A stretch of 64,000 nt of DNA from Planctomycetota bacterium. Lineage in GTDB: Bacteria > Planctomycetota > UBA1135 > GCA-002748355. The DNA lies in NCBI GenBank assembly GCA_002748355.1, contig PDSF01000028.1, positions 186,001-250,000 of the forward strand. The letters are read 5' to 3'. Below are positions 18,088 to 27,750 of the stretch, piece by piece (within the stretch, counting starts at the first letter, position 1; every line of letters starts with the position of its first letter). The translations under genes and the position numbers were made by a program. Below the pieces are notes generated by a model. The model saw only the letters and a list, made by a program, of their open reading frames with translations. It searched no databases and was not told where the DNA came from.

Positions 18088-20016
18088 ATGGGCGAACACC
18101 ATGTCTCCGGTGGTCTCGACGAAGCGGGTTTGCGCAGTTTTATGCGGGCCCTACTCGAGGACTTGCACGCGCTAGAACTCATGCTCAAGCGGGACGATAT
18201 CGAATCGGGGGTCCGGCGCATTGGGGCTGAGCAGGAGGTCTTTCTCGTGGACTCGGGCTGTCGACCGGCCCCTGTAGGGCCGGAGATCCTGGAGCGAGTC
18301 AATCATCCGCTGCTGACCACTGAGATTGGCCGCTTCAACCTCGAGGCCAACCTGGTCCCCCTTGAGTTCGGTGGGAACTGCTTGAGCCAGATGGAGGCGG
18401 GCATCGGCGAGCTGGTCCAGATCGCCCGTGATGCGGCGGCGGAGCTTGGGGTGGAGCTGGTGCTGGTGGGGATTCTGTCCACCCTGAAGCTGCGGGATCT
18501 CTGCTTGGCCAACATGTCGCCCTGCTCGCGCTACTTCGAGCTGAACCGAGTGGTGAGCCGCATGCGCGGTGGCGACTTCCACCTCCTGATCAAGGGCATC
18601 GATGAACTCGATATCAAACACGACAACGTGATGCTCGAAGCGGTCAATACCAGCTTCCAGGTGCACTTCCAGGTCGCTCCCGATGAGTTCGCCAAGCTTT
18701 ATAACCTGGCGCAGTTGGCCACCGCTCCCATGCTCGCAGCGGCGGCGAACTCGCCCTTGCTCCTCGGTAAGAAGCTGTGGCGGGAGACGAGGATCGCGGT
18801 GCTCCAGCACTCGGTCGATGTGCGTTCGAAGGCGCATTCCCGGCGCGGGCATCGGCCGCGGGTGCGCTTCGGCGAGTCCTGGGTGCAGGACGGTGTCTTG
18901 GAGATCTTTAAGGAGGATATTGCCCGATATCGGGTGATGTTCGGGGGGGAGATTTCGGAGGATCCTCTCGCGGTCCTCGAGGAGGGGAGAGTGCCCGAAC
19001 TCAACGCCCTGCGAATGCACAACGGCACCGTCTATCGTTGGAACCGGCCATGCTACGGCGTGCACGAAGGTAAGGCGCATCTACGTATCGAGAACCGGGT
19101 GATCCCCTCGGGGCCAACGATTCAAGACGAGGTTGCCAATGCCGCCTTCTTCTTTGGGCTCGTCTCCGGGATGTCGCAGGTCTATGAGGACCTGCCACAG
19201 CGCTTGGCCTTTGAGGATGCGAAGAACAACTTCCTGCAGGCTGCGCGTCAGGGGCTCAAGGCGCAATTTACTTGGCTCGATGGGCATTTGCTCTCAGCGC
19301 AGGATTTGATTCTGAGCGAACTCTTACCCATCGCTTGGGATGGCTTGGAAAAATCGGGGATCTTGAAGACGGATATCGAGCGTTATCTTGGCTTGATCGA
19401 GGCGAGGGTGCAAAGCGGTCGGACCGGGGCTCAGTGGCAGCTGGATTCCTGTGCCCAGCTCGGAACAGAGGCCAAGCTCGATCGACGACAACAGTGCCTG
19501 ACCCGTTCGATTCTCGATCAGCAGTGGGACGGCAAGCCCGGGCACCAGTGGCAGCTTGCGACCCTTGATGCTTCAGAGGATTGGCGCGAAAGCTACCGCA
19601 CGGTGGGGCAGTTCATGACGACGGATTTATTTACCGTGCGTCCCGGCGACCTCGTGGATTTGGCGGTCAGCCTGATGGATTGGGAGCACGTGCGTCACGT
19701 GCCGGTCGAAGACGAGGGGGGACGCCTGCTGGGCATGGTTTCGTTCCGGCGGCTTCTGCATTTGATCGCTAAGCGCAGTCAAGGCGATCAGCAGGCGGTG
19801 GCCGTTTCCGAGATCATGGACCCCGATCCGCTGCACGTGCCTCCGGAGACGACGACGCTCGATGCCATCCTGCTTATGCGCGAGCACCGGGTCGGCTGCC
19901 TACCTATTGTTGAGGGTGATCATCTGGTCGGCATTGTTACCAAACGGGATTTGGTCGACGTGGCAGCTTTGCTGCTCGAAGAGGGGCTCGTTCAAAAGCC
20001 TGCTTCCGGCCGATAA
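18088..20016 (+). CDS. GCS2-type glutamate-cysteine ligase-like protein with two CBS domains
   Basis: Protein of 642 aa. Residues about 25-470 form a carboxylate-amine ligase of the GCS2 family: metal-binding GAEQEVF (E48, E50), SPCSRYFELN, a His-containing SFQVHFQV and RIENRVIPSGPT. Two CBS domains follow: 506-562 (VGQFMTTDLFTVRPGD) and 573-631 (VSEIMDPDPLHVPPET), each with the GxVTxRD or GMVSFRR type end. CBS pairs usually bind adenine nucleotides, so ligase activity is probably nucleotide-gated. The start ATG at 18088 gives MGEHHVSGG; an ATG at 18083 is out of frame. The next gene encodes an AstE-type amidohydrolase, suggesting opposing ligase and hydrolase activities. The amino acid substrates are unknown. 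Confidence 0.82.
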   Translation: MGEHHVSGGLDEAGLRSFMRALLEDLHALELMLKRDDIESGVRRIGAEQEVFLVDSGCRPAPVGPEILERVNHPLLTTEIGRFNLEANLVPLEFGGNCLSQMEAGIGELVQIARDAAAELGVELVLVGILSTLKLRDLCLANMSPCSRYFELNRVVSRMRGGDFHLLIKGIDELDIKHDNVMLEAVNTSFQVHFQVAPDEFAKLYNLAQLATAPMLAAAANSPLLLGKKLWRETRIAVLQHSVDVRSKAHSRRGHRPRVRFGESWVQDGVLEIFKEDIARYRVMFGGEISEDPLAVLEEGRVPELNALRMHNGTVYRWNRPCYGVHEGKAHLRIENRVIPSGPTIQDEVANAAFFFGLVSGMSQVYEDLPQRLAFEDAKNNFLQAARQGLKAQFTWLDGHLLSAQDLILSELLPIAWDGLEKSGILKTDIERYLGLIEARVQSGRTGAQWQLDSCAQLGTEAKLDRRQQCLTRSILDQQWDGKPGHQWQLATLDASEDWRESYRTVGQFMTTDLFTVRPGDLVDLAVSLMDWEHVRHVPVEDEGGRLLGMVSFRRLLHLIAKRSQGDQQAVAVSEIMDPDPLHVPPETTTLDAILLMREHRVGCLPIVEGDHLVGIVTKRDLVDVAALLLEEGLVQKPASGR

Positions 20017-20110
20017 GGGCATAGGGAGTGTTTTCCCGCGCTGGGATCTCTTCCCCGTTGGCCGTATTACTGAGCTTCTGCAGGCAAATACCCACAAGTG
20101 TGAATGGACG

Positions 20111-21304
20111 ATGGGGCTGGAAGAGCAGGTTCAGACGCGGACGAGCACGACACAGGCCGGGGTGTTCCCGCCCCGCGAACTCGGGGTTTTGGATGATGGG
20201 CGCCCGGGTCCGCTCTTCTTCATTACTGGCGGTATCCATGGCAATGAGCCGGCTGGGGTGCATGCAATAGAGCGGGCCTTCGCTGAGCTGAGCGAGCGTG
20301 GTTTGTCGATTGCTGGACGCGTCGTTTTCCTCAGCGGAAATCGGGCCGCGCTGGCGCAGAAGGTCCGTTATCTCGACAGGGATCTCAATCGAAGCTGGGG
20401 GGCAGCCTCGATCGCGCGCGCCTGGAGCACGCCGGCCGAGGCGCGCACCCATGAAGAGCGCGAGATGCTGGCGCTGTTGGCACGTTTCGAGGCCGAGATC
20501 GATGGCTTTTCCGGTCGCGGCGACAAAGTCGCCTGCCTTGACCTGCATACCAGTTCCTCCGAAGGCCCACCCTTTAGCTGTATGGGGGACACCCTTCGTA
20601 ATCGCGAGATCGCCTTCGCCCTCCCAGTGCCCGCGATTCTCGGTCTCGAAGAAACCCTCGAAGGCGCAATGCTCGACATGTTTTACGAGCGAGGGGCCAT
20701 CGCGGTTGCGGTAGAAGGCGGGCTGCACGAGGATCCGCGGGCGGTGGAGCGGCTCTGTGACGCGATCTGGATTGCCCTGGTTGCCGCGGGGGTGCTCCGG
20801 TCCAGGGAGGTACCCGAACTCGATGAGCGTAAGCGGCGCTTACGTGAGGCCGCAGGAGGGCTGCCTTCTGTTCTTGAGGTTCGGCACCGAGAGGAACTGG
20901 TCTCCGAAGATGAATTCGAGATGCGCCCGGGTTATCGCAGCTTCGATCGGCTGAAAGCTGGGGAGGAGTTGGCGGTCAAGAATGGCCAGACCCTGCGTGC
21001 GAAGGAGGATGGCTTCATCTTCTTGCCGCTTTATCAGGGCAAGGGCAGCGATGGTTTCTTCCTGGGGCGGGCGGTGCGTCCGTTTTGGCTTCGGGTCTCG
21101 GCGCTACTTAGGCGTCTGCGTTGTGGCGTGCTCTTGCCCCTGTTTCCGGGTGTCGGCCAGCATCCAGAGCACGATGACGCTTTCTTGGTCGACCCCAGGG
21201 TCGCGCGCTACTTCGTGATCGAGATCTTCCACTTGCTCGGTTATCGCCGGCGTCGTCCAGAATCGGGCAAGCTCGTCTTTACTCGGCGGCCTGAGAGCTT
21301 CTGA
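20111..21304 (+). CDS. Succinylglutamate desuccinylase/aspartoacylase-family zinc hydrolase
   Basis: Zinc carboxypeptidase-fold protein of 397 aa. Metal ligands are His43 and Glu46 in GGIHGNEPAG and His146 in CLDLHTSSS; Glu202 in VAVEGGLHEDP is the likely general base, and DRDLNRSW supplies the conserved substrate-binding Asn and Arg. Family members cleave an acyl or aminoacyl amide from an amino acid. The C-terminal beta domain (RLKAGEELAVKNGQTLRAKE) resembles the aspartoacylase lid. The start ATG at 20111 lies 95 bp after the GCS2-CBS gene, same strand; the frame is open further upstream without family similarity. Pairing with an amide-forming ligase suggests turnover of one small amide compound. 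Confidence 0.82.
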   Translation: MGLEEQVQTRTSTTQAGVFPPRELGVLDDGRPGPLFFITGGIHGNEPAGVHAIERAFAELSERGLSIAGRVVFLSGNRAALAQKVRYLDRDLNRSWGAASIARAWSTPAEARTHEEREMLALLARFEAEIDGFSGRGDKVACLDLHTSSSEGPPFSCMGDTLRNREIAFALPVPAILGLEETLEGAMLDMFYERGAIAVAVEGGLHEDPRAVERLCDAIWIALVAAGVLRSREVPELDERKRRLREAAGGLPSVLEVRHREELVSEDEFEMRPGYRSFDRLKAGEELAVKNGQTLRAKEDGFIFLPLYQGKGSDGFFLGRAVRPFWLRVSALLRRLRCGVLLPLFPGVGQHPEHDDAFLVDPRVARYFVIEIFHLLGYRRRRPESGKLVFTRRPESF

Positions 21305-21710
21305 GTCCTGCCTGCGCTTTTGGGCGGATTTTGGCGGGGCGGCGCTGCCTGTTGAGGAATTGCACCGTGTGCGGTGTCGGCACAACGGGGGGTGGATTTC
21401 TGCAACATGCACTCACGGCACGGTAATGTGCCCCTTGCCCTAGCCCTTTTCTCGGTGCTTGTGGCAGGGCCATGGCAGCGGGGTTTGTCGGCCGGGCCGG
21501 GAATCGAGGGATTCTTCTCGGCATTTGGCCTCGCAATTGCTTCGAGGCGGCAAAGGCGTGAGACCCACGTGAGACTCCGCCAGCCGCGAGTCCCGAAGTC
21601 CTCCCCTCCCAATGAACCCCCTTCGGGGCTTCGCGGCGCCTTTCCCCCTCGCGGCGCCTTTTCTTCCCCCTGGCGCCGCGAGCCTTTTCCTAGCTAGCTC
21701 CTCTTCGTCA
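21305..21710. other. Gene-free convergent region
   Basis: 406 bp between the AstE-type gene and the minus-strand M1 peptidase gene. No gene is seen; a GC-rich repeat and hairpin at its right end probably stop both transcripts. Confidence 0.5.
21632..21680. terminator. Repeated CGCGGCGCC element with hairpin
   Basis: CGCGGCGCC at 21632-21640 is repeated at 21650-21658, and its inverse complement GGCGCCGCG follows at 21672-21680. The 9-bp hairpin 21650-21680 is followed by AGCCTTTTCC on the plus strand. Likely a bidirectional terminator. Confidence 0.6.
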
Positions 21711-23690
21711 TCAGCGCAGCTTCAGGGGCCAGGCAGGCGTTGCGCGGTCGAACTTGTCGATGAGCACCGAGCTGAAGACGAGGGTCCGGCCTTTGAAGTT
21801 ACTGGCGAGGGCGGCGGGGATTTGGAAGCGCGAGCTGCCTCGGCCAAGGGCGTCGAGTTTGCCAAAGAAGCTGTGGAAAATGGGCGTGTTCAGGGCGGCG
21901 AGGCCGAGTTTGCTCATCGCGTCGAAGTTGACGGGGATGTTCAGGCTGCCGGCCTGGAGTCCGGGTTTGCTGCCACTCATGCCGGTGAGGACTAGGTAGA
22001 AGCGGTTGGCAAAGGCCGCGCCATGGTCTTGCTGGAGTTGGAGCATGCCGCCGTTTTGCGCGGCCATGCTCTTTGTGCTGCCACCCCAGAAGGGAAGGGT
22101 GAAGCTCTTCGTGCGGGTTCTGGGGCGGAGGATCCACTGGTCGGGGTCGATTGTTACCGCAGTGGCTGGCCCCTTCAGTGGCAAGAAGAAGCGGTCCTGT
22201 CGGGCGTCATTCCAGACTCGGTGGGTTTCGGTGCCGCCGCTGGTCGTTACCCGGACGTCGACGGGCATTTCGAAGTAATTGCGGTAGCTCTGGGACTGAT
22301 CGAGTTCCAGCAGCAGGCCATGCTGAGTACCGCGGGAATAACTCTTCCAGGCGTAGTTATAGGTCGGGGCACCGTTTTTCATGATCCACTGATCGAAGAA
22401 CCAGCCCATGTCGCGACCGGCGCTTTTCTCCACGGATTTTTGGAACTGCGCGGTCGTTGCGCTCTTGCCTTCATAGGTCTTGCGGTAATCGCGCAGGGCC
22501 TGCCAGAAGAGTTTTTCGCCGAGCACGTGACGTAGCATGTGCACGGCCCAGCCGCCTTTTCGGTAGACGTTGGTCGAGCTGAAGATCTGGCTGACGCTGG
22601 TCGGCCGATAAACGTAGACGGTGCCGTCGACCCGGTAGGGTTTGCGCCTACGCATATAGCTATGGTAGGCGGCCATGCTGCCGCCGGGTTTCCGCTCCTG
22701 CCAGAGAGCTTCGCAGAAGGTCGCGAAACCCTCGTTGAGCCAGATGTCGTGCCAGGTTGCGCAGGTTATCGCGTCGCCCCACCATTGATGGCCGAGTTCA
22801 TGGGCGGAGAGCCATTCCGAGGCACTGTATTGACTTGAGATGGTTTGGTGTTCCATGCCGCCGCCCCAATTGAACTGGGCGAGGCCATACTTCTCCTTGA
22901 CGAAGGGATACTGGCCAAAGGCATTACTGAAGGCGGTTAACATCGGAACGATGGCGTCCATACCTCTCTTCCAGGAGTTGAACGACTCGGGGAAGACGAA
23001 GAACTCGACCGGCATGTTCGCGCCCATGTGCTTGTAGTAATCCGTGCGGCGCTTGTAGTTGGTGACTGCGAGCGAGGCGAGGTAGGGAATCATCGGATAG
23101 CTCGTGCTCCAACGCGTGCGCAGGCGCTTGCCGGGGAGCTTATCGATACCCATGAGCTTGCCGTTACTGGCCGCCGACATGGTGTCGGGGTGGATGATGT
23201 GCATCTCGAAGGTCGCTTTATCACCAAGCTGATCTTTGCCCGGCCACCAGAGCTTTGCGTCCCATGGCTCACTCAGGGTCCATGCCAGGGGGTAACCCCG
23301 ATGACTGCTGAAGGAGAATCCTCCAAAAGAACTCGACCTCCCTGGCTTGCCGGCGTATTTGACGACAACCGTGAACTGCTCATTGAGCGCCATGGCCTTG
23401 CCGAGGCTTATGAGGATCTTGTCCTTGGGCCGGGTGAAGCTCAGTGGGTTTAGTTTGTCGTCGCTGACCTTGAGGACCTTCAGGTTCGAATGTAGATCGA
23501 GTTCCAAGGTCTTGAGCCCCTGCTTGAGGCTTTTGAAGCTTGCTGTTTGGGTGCCGGCGATGGTCTTGCTGTTGAACAAGATCTCCAGCTCGAGTTTGTA
23601 ATGGATGGCATCGATCGAAGTCTGGGCCGAGATGGCGGCAGCAAGAACCGTGCATGCGAGTAGGGCACGGAGGAGGGGCCGGGTAGACAT
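21711..23690 (-). CDS. Secreted M1-family metallopeptidase (aminopeptidase N-like)
   Basis: Zinc peptidase of 659 aa. The ATG at 23690 opens a signal peptide (MSTRPLLRALLACTVLAAAISA). The gluzincin core is complete: HELGH at 297-301, third ligand Glu320 in NEGFATF, and GGGMEHQT at 276-283 in place of the usual GAMEN exopeptidase motif. A downstream KGGWAVHMLRHVLGE helix is typical of M1. The last 100 residues form a separate beta-rich domain (LNIPVNFDAMSK ... GKLDALGRGSSRFQIP) that resembles the C-termini of two other secreted proteins here. Substrate unknown; export of peptides or protein scavenging is plausible. A GGAG lies about 13 nt before the start. Confidence 0.88.
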   Translation of the reverse strand: MSTRPLLRALLACTVLAAAISAQTSIDAIHYKLELEILFNSKTIAGTQTASFKSLKQGLKTLELDLHSNLKVLKVSDDKLNPLSFTRPKDKILISLGKAMALNEQFTVVVKYAGKPGRSSSFGGFSFSSHRGYPLAWTLSEPWDAKLWWPGKDQLGDKATFEMHIIHPDTMSAASNGKLMGIDKLPGKRLRTRWSTSYPMIPYLASLAVTNYKRRTDYYKHMGANMPVEFFVFPESFNSWKRGMDAIVPMLTAFSNAFGQYPFVKEKYGLAQFNWGGGMEHQTISSQYSASEWLSAHELGHQWWGDAITCATWHDIWLNEGFATFCEALWQERKPGGSMAAYHSYMRRRKPYRVDGTVYVYRPTSVSQIFSSTNVYRKGGWAVHMLRHVLGEKLFWQALRDYRKTYEGKSATTAQFQKSVEKSAGRDMGWFFDQWIMKNGAPTYNYAWKSYSRGTQHGLLLELDQSQSYRNYFEMPVDVRVTTSGGTETHRVWNDARQDRFFLPLKGPATAVTIDPDQWILRPRTRTKSFTLPFWGGSTKSMAAQNGGMLQLQQDHGAAFANRFYLVLTGMSGSKPGLQAGSLNIPVNFDAMSKLGLAALNTPIFHSFFGKLDALGRGSSRFQIPAALASNFKGRTLVFSSVLIDKFDRATPAWPLKLR

Positions 23691-23963
23691 GGAGCTGGCT
23701 CCGGGGTCGAGGGGAGTTGCGGTAAGGCCACGGCTCATACTAGCAGGGCGGGGCTGAAGACGCCCGGCGGCAGGGAGCCGGTCTTGATCTGCGTTCATGG
23801 CGCAGATTCACCGCCCCTTCCTCTCTGGGACCGTTCCGGCGGCCTGGGGACCTCCTGGCCCCCGGCGCTGCCCGATGCCCTCGTGCGAACCCTGCCCGGC
23901 ATCCGCCTCTTCAGCTTCGCTACTTCGTGGCAGCGAGGGGGGCGGAGCTGGAGCTGCTAATGA

Positions 23964-25322
23964 TTAGTTGCCGCGCAGGGCTTTGAGCTTCTCGATGGCG
24001 CTCAGCACCTTGCCGCCAGTTTCGCTGGGTTTGGTGCCCGAGATGGGAGTTGGCAGTGGGTTGGCTTCGGCGCTGCTGCCAGTTGCTGGACGCGGGCTCG
24101 CGGCAGGCTTGGCGGCCGGGGCGGCGGCTGCAGCCGGTGCCGCCGTGGCAGCCGGCGCCCCGGTGGCGACAGCAGCCGGCCTCCTGCTCAGCTCTTCGAC
24201 GGCACGCTGCACCTCCCGAACGCTGCTCTCGATCTTGTCGAAGTCGGGCAAGTCGGGCATCTCGACCTTGGGCAGCTCGGGTGCCGGGCGCTCGGCGATG
24301 ATTTTGGTGTGCTCTTCGAGCTTTGAGATCTGAGTGGCAAAGGCGCTGAAGCGCTCGGTGACCGTGTTCGATTGCTCGGAGAGCACGTCGAGCATGCCGT
24401 CCTCAAGGCTCTGGAAGCGCTTGCCACTTTCCTCGGCGAAGAGCTTGCTGGTCTCGAGCACCTGGTTGACCGTTTCGATCAGCTTTTCGCCCTGCTGGGT
24501 GAGGGCATCACTGAGCGTTTGCTGGACGTTGACGGTATGGGTGTGCAGCTGTTCCACCAGGCCTTCGAACTTCATTTCGCTGCCAGCGATGTTGTCCGAC
24601 TGGGCCTTCTCGATCGCGAGCACATTGCGCTTGATGTCGTCTTGGGTGCGCTCGAGATCATGGACGCTGGTGGCCAGGTCCATGAGCGGCTTGTTGAACA
24701 TCCGCGTCGCCTTGGTCAGGTTGCCGAGCATCGTCTCTTGCTTGGCCATCATGTGTTGGACGCCGTCGACGCTCTGAGCCAAGACGGCCGCTCGCGCGGC
24801 GCTGCTCTGCTCGGTTACGGTTTGGACCTCGCTGCGCAGGTAGTCGATTTCCTGGCTGAGGCGAGAGGCAAATTGCTGGATGGAATTCTGAGCACTGCGC
24901 CGCATGCCCAGGCCGATGCCGCTGAGCACGATGCCAGTCATGAAGAGGAGGCCAGGCTGCAAGCCGAGAGAAACCAGGCGCTCGAGCGCCTGGCTTGGCA
25001 AGAGGCCGACACTGGCAGCGGCTCCCAGGGCGATACCGGAGAAGGTCAGGCCCAGGCCCAGGATCAGGGGCAGGTTGCTACCGGCCGCCCGCTGCACTGG
25101 GACTGCGTCTGAGAGGACGCCTTGCGGCGGGAGCTTGGCTGTAGGAGGGGTCGCCTCGACCTCTTCCTCATAGCTCTCTTCGTAGGCTTCGAGTTCCTCG
25201 TCTTCTGCTTGGTCGATTTCTGGAGTATCGGCCGCGTTCGCTTCGCCGTAGGCAAAGGGATCGTTGCCGTCGTCGTCCATCAGGAATTCGAAGTCAGGAT
25301 TACGCTGGTCTGATTGGCTCAT
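23964..25322 (-). CDS. Acidic two-TM coiled-coil membrane protein
   Basis: Protein of 452 aa. The first 80 residues are very acidic (DEELEAYEESYEEEVEAT). Two hydrophobic helices lie at about 84-108 and 121-140, then a long amphipathic coiled-coil from 145 to about 375 with heptad-like spacing (EIDYLRSEVQTVTEQSSAA). An Ala/Pro-rich linker of low complexity (about 390-430) leads to a short C-terminal helix (GGKVLSAIEKLKALRGN). The coiled-coil resembles chemoreceptor or RmuC-like rods but lacks the receptor hairpin-tip sequence and any catalytic motif. The ATG at 25322 is preceded by GGGAAG. Divergent from ptsI. I do not recognise a named family. Confidence 0.65.
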   Translation of the reverse strand: MSQSDQRNPDFEFLMDDDGNDPFAYGEANAADTPEIDQAEDEELEAYEESYEEEVEATPPTAKLPPQGVLSDAVPVQRAAGSNLPLILGLGLTFSGIALGAAASVGLLPSQALERLVSLGLQPGLLFMTGIVLSGIGLGMRRSAQNSIQQFASRLSQEIDYLRSEVQTVTEQSSAARAAVLAQSVDGVQHMMAKQETMLGNLTKATRMFNKPLMDLATSVHDLERTQDDIKRNVLAIEKAQSDNIAGSEMKFEGLVEQLHTHTVNVQQTLSDALTQQGEKLIETVNQVLETSKLFAEESGKRFQSLEDGMLDVLSEQSNTVTERFSAFATQISKLEEHTKIIAERPAPELPKVEMPDLPDFDKIESSVREVQRAVEELSRRPAAVATGAPAATAAPAAAAAPAAKPAASPRPATGSSAEANPLPTPISGTKPSETGGKVLSAIEKLKALRGN

Positions 25323-25760
25323 CTTCCCGCCCACAAGCGATGTGCTGGCTCGCAGGCCGCCAGAAACATGCGCACGGCGACAGGGCAAGGTCTGCGACCT
25401 CCCCTTGGCCCAGGATGACATCGACGAATCCGTGGTTTCGCCTGTGTCTTCTGGCACCAATGGGATGTGCGACTCGGCACTCCGTCACTCGCGGGCCTTC
25501 TTCAACAGCCTGCTCGGGGCCTAGCTGGCGCAGCTTCCCCGAGGGAATCTATCGGCGCCGGGGGGGGCGGGACTGAACTCTTGCCGACTTCTTCCCCGGG
25601 CGCTGTGCGGGGTGCCGAAATCCTGTTTCGTCGTCGGCCGGCTGGTTTTGGGGCTGCTACTCTTTGCGGTCCTTGCAATCGCGGGAGCCGCTCGCTTCCA
25701 TATTTCCGCCGTTTTTTCATCTGCGGCCCCGATTGCGTCCCCGTGGAGCGTCCACAAAGC
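25323..25760. other. Divergent gene-free region upstream of ptsI
   Basis: 438 bp. The ptsI frame is open through much of it but the translation there is low-complexity and unlike PtsI. A G-run (25560-25568) follows CGGCGCC. No RNA gene or clear operator recognised; both promoters should lie here. Confidence 0.4.
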
Positions 25761-27497
25761 ATGGCTCACGAGATCAAAGCCAATACCGCTGCCCCTGGGA
25801 TCGCGATTGCAAAGATTTTGCACATGCGCAACTACGGGGAATTCATCCCCAGTGGGCTGATTGCAGAGGGGCGTATCGAGGCCGAGTGCCTCCGCTTCGA
25901 CGCCGCAGTGGTGCAGGCGGCGAAGGCGCTGGAGCTGCTCATGGAAAAGCTCCGCGGTCAAATCGCCGAGGCGGACACCGATATTTACCACGCGCAGCTG
26001 GCGATTCTTCAGGACCCAGGCTTGCGCGACGATGTCGCCTCCTTCATCCGCAACGAGCGGCTCTGTGCTGAGGGGGCCCTGCAAAAGAGCGTTGCCAGGT
26101 TCGAGCAGGCCTTTCGTGAGCTGGATCATGCTCCGCTGCGTGAGCGTGCCAGCGATATCCGAGACGTCGGGCGGCAGCTGCTGAACGTCCTACTCCGGCG
26201 CGAGCAACAGGACCTGGTCGGCAAGGATGGCGATTACGTGCTCGCGGTCGACGAGTTCCTGCCCTCCGACCTCGGTTCGATCGAGACCGAGCACGTGCGC
26301 GGTATTTTGATGGGCGAGGGGGGGAAATACTCGCACGGGGCCATCCTTGCCAAGTCGATTGGGATTCCCTGCTTGGTCGGTTTGGGAGAGAACCTGGTCA
26401 AGCTGCCAACTGGCGCCTTGGTGATCCTCGATGGTGATTCCGGGCGCCTGCTGGTCGACCCCGAGCCGAGTGAACTCGAGGAGTTCGAGAGGCGGCGTCA
26501 AGAGCGAGAGGCGGCCAAGCGACGCGTCTTCGAGGTTCGTCTGAGCGAGCCGATTACCAAGGACGGCGTCAGGATCGACTTTTACGCCAACGTCGAGAAC
26601 CTGAACGAAATCGATCAGCTCGAAACCGGGATGTTCAAGGGGATCGGGTTGTTCCGGACCGAGTTCGCCTTCATGGAGCGCTTGCAGTTCCCGTCCGAAC
26701 AAGAGCAATTCAAGCTCTATCGCAAGGTGCTCCAGCGCATGGGCAATCGACGGGTGACCTTCCGCACCCTCGATGTCGGCGGTGACAAGCCCTTGCAGTA
26801 TTTCCGCACGCCTGCGGAACGTAATCCGGTGCTCGGTTGGCGCGGGGTGCGGCTGACGCTTTCTTGGCCCGACATCATGTTCGCTCAGCTCAAAGCACTG
26901 GTTCGGGCGAGCAGCGAAGGTCCGGTGCAGATCCTCTTACCGATGGTGACGAGCCTCGATGAGATCGTGAGCTGTCGGCGCATGTTGGATCGCATCAAGG
27001 AGGATCTGCAGAAGCAGGGCGAAGCCTTTGGCGAGGTGAGCTTCGGGGCGATGATCGAAGTTCCTGCCCTGGCGATGCAGCTCGAGGCCTTACTGAAGTA
27101 CGTCGACTTCCTCAGCATCGGTAGCAACGACCTGGCGCAATATCTCCTCGCGGTCGATCGCGATAATCCGCGCGTGGCCGGGATGTACGATCCGTGGCAC
27201 CCAGGCGTGCTGGAAGTCTTGCACTCCATCGTTAGGCGCTGCAACGAGGCCCATCTGCCCTGCTCCCTCTGCGGCGAAGTGGCCGGGGATACGGAGATGG
27301 TTCCCCTGCTGATTGGCATGGGCTTCCGCAAGTTCAGCATGGCCCCGGTCTTTTTGCCCCAGGTCAAGCTCGCTGTCCGCTCGCTCAAGGTCAGCGATTG
27401 CGAGAAGCTGTGGGAGGCGGTCCGCGACCTGCACACCGGCGACGAGCTGCGCGCCCGTTTCCGTGAACTTGGCGAAGAGCTGGGGCTGCAGATCTGA
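25761..27497 (+). CDS. ptsI: Phosphoenolpyruvate-protein phosphotransferase (enzyme I)
   Basis: Enzyme I of 578 aa that moves phosphate from PEP to HPr. The N-terminal domain carries the phospho-accepting His192 in GGKYSHGAILAKS; the TIM-barrel domain has FRTLDVGGDKPL, NPVLGWRGVRL, the metal site FGAMIEVPA and GSNDLAQY, and the catalytic Cys504 in CSLCGEVAGD (matching E. coli C502). Length equals the family norm. Translation from the ATG at 25761 gives MAHEIKANTAAPGIAI, a normal enzyme I start. No ptsH, ptsN or EII gene is adjacent; Planctomycetes commonly have an incomplete PTS used for regulation, so a regulatory rather than sugar-transport role is inferred. Confidence 0.93.
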   Translation: MAHEIKANTAAPGIAIAKILHMRNYGEFIPSGLIAEGRIEAECLRFDAAVVQAAKALELLMEKLRGQIAEADTDIYHAQLAILQDPGLRDDVASFIRNERLCAEGALQKSVARFEQAFRELDHAPLRERASDIRDVGRQLLNVLLRREQQDLVGKDGDYVLAVDEFLPSDLGSIETEHVRGILMGEGGKYSHGAILAKSIGIPCLVGLGENLVKLPTGALVILDGDSGRLLVDPEPSELEEFERRRQEREAAKRRVFEVRLSEPITKDGVRIDFYANVENLNEIDQLETGMFKGIGLFRTEFAFMERLQFPSEQEQFKLYRKVLQRMGNRRVTFRTLDVGGDKPLQYFRTPAERNPVLGWRGVRLTLSWPDIMFAQLKALVRASSEGPVQILLPMVTSLDEIVSCRRMLDRIKEDLQKQGEAFGEVSFGAMIEVPALAMQLEALLKYVDFLSIGSNDLAQYLLAVDRDNPRVAGMYDPWHPGVLEVLHSIVRRCNEAHLPCSLCGEVAGDTEMVPLLIGMGFRKFSMAPVFLPQVKLAVRSLKVSDCEKLWEAVRDLHTGDELRARFRELGEELGLQI

Positions 27498-27554
27498 GAG
27501 CCCCGGACCAGGGCCCTCTGAGCCAAAGAACCCTGCCTGGCTCAATGCTGCCGC

Positions 27555-27602
27555 GCAGTGTCGTGAGTTCGCAGTGTCGTGAGTTCGCAGTGTCGTGAGT
27601 TC
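27555..27602. repeat. Three perfect 16-bp tandem units after ptsI
   Basis: GCAGTGTCGTGAGTTC is repeated three times without change (27555-27570, 27571-27586, 27587-27602). It begins 57 bp after the ptsI stop. A 7-bp hairpin TGAGCCA/TGGCTCA at 27519-27544 lies between. Confidence 0.9.
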
Positions 27603-27750
27603 GGCTTGCTGAGGAGCCGCCGGGACCTCCTCGACATAGAAGCCGCAGCAGCCATTCGTGAGTTTTTTTTCGCGCGAGATGGGCGATCAGGCTCGGAATC
27701 AAAAAAGAAATCCCGACCCGAATGGCCCGGCTGGGGTCCCGGATCAGGAG

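Noticed and set aside
25467..25760. N-terminal extension of PtsI
   Set aside because: The frame is open but the translation is low-complexity and unlike enzyme I; the ATG at 25761 gives the normal N-terminus and length.
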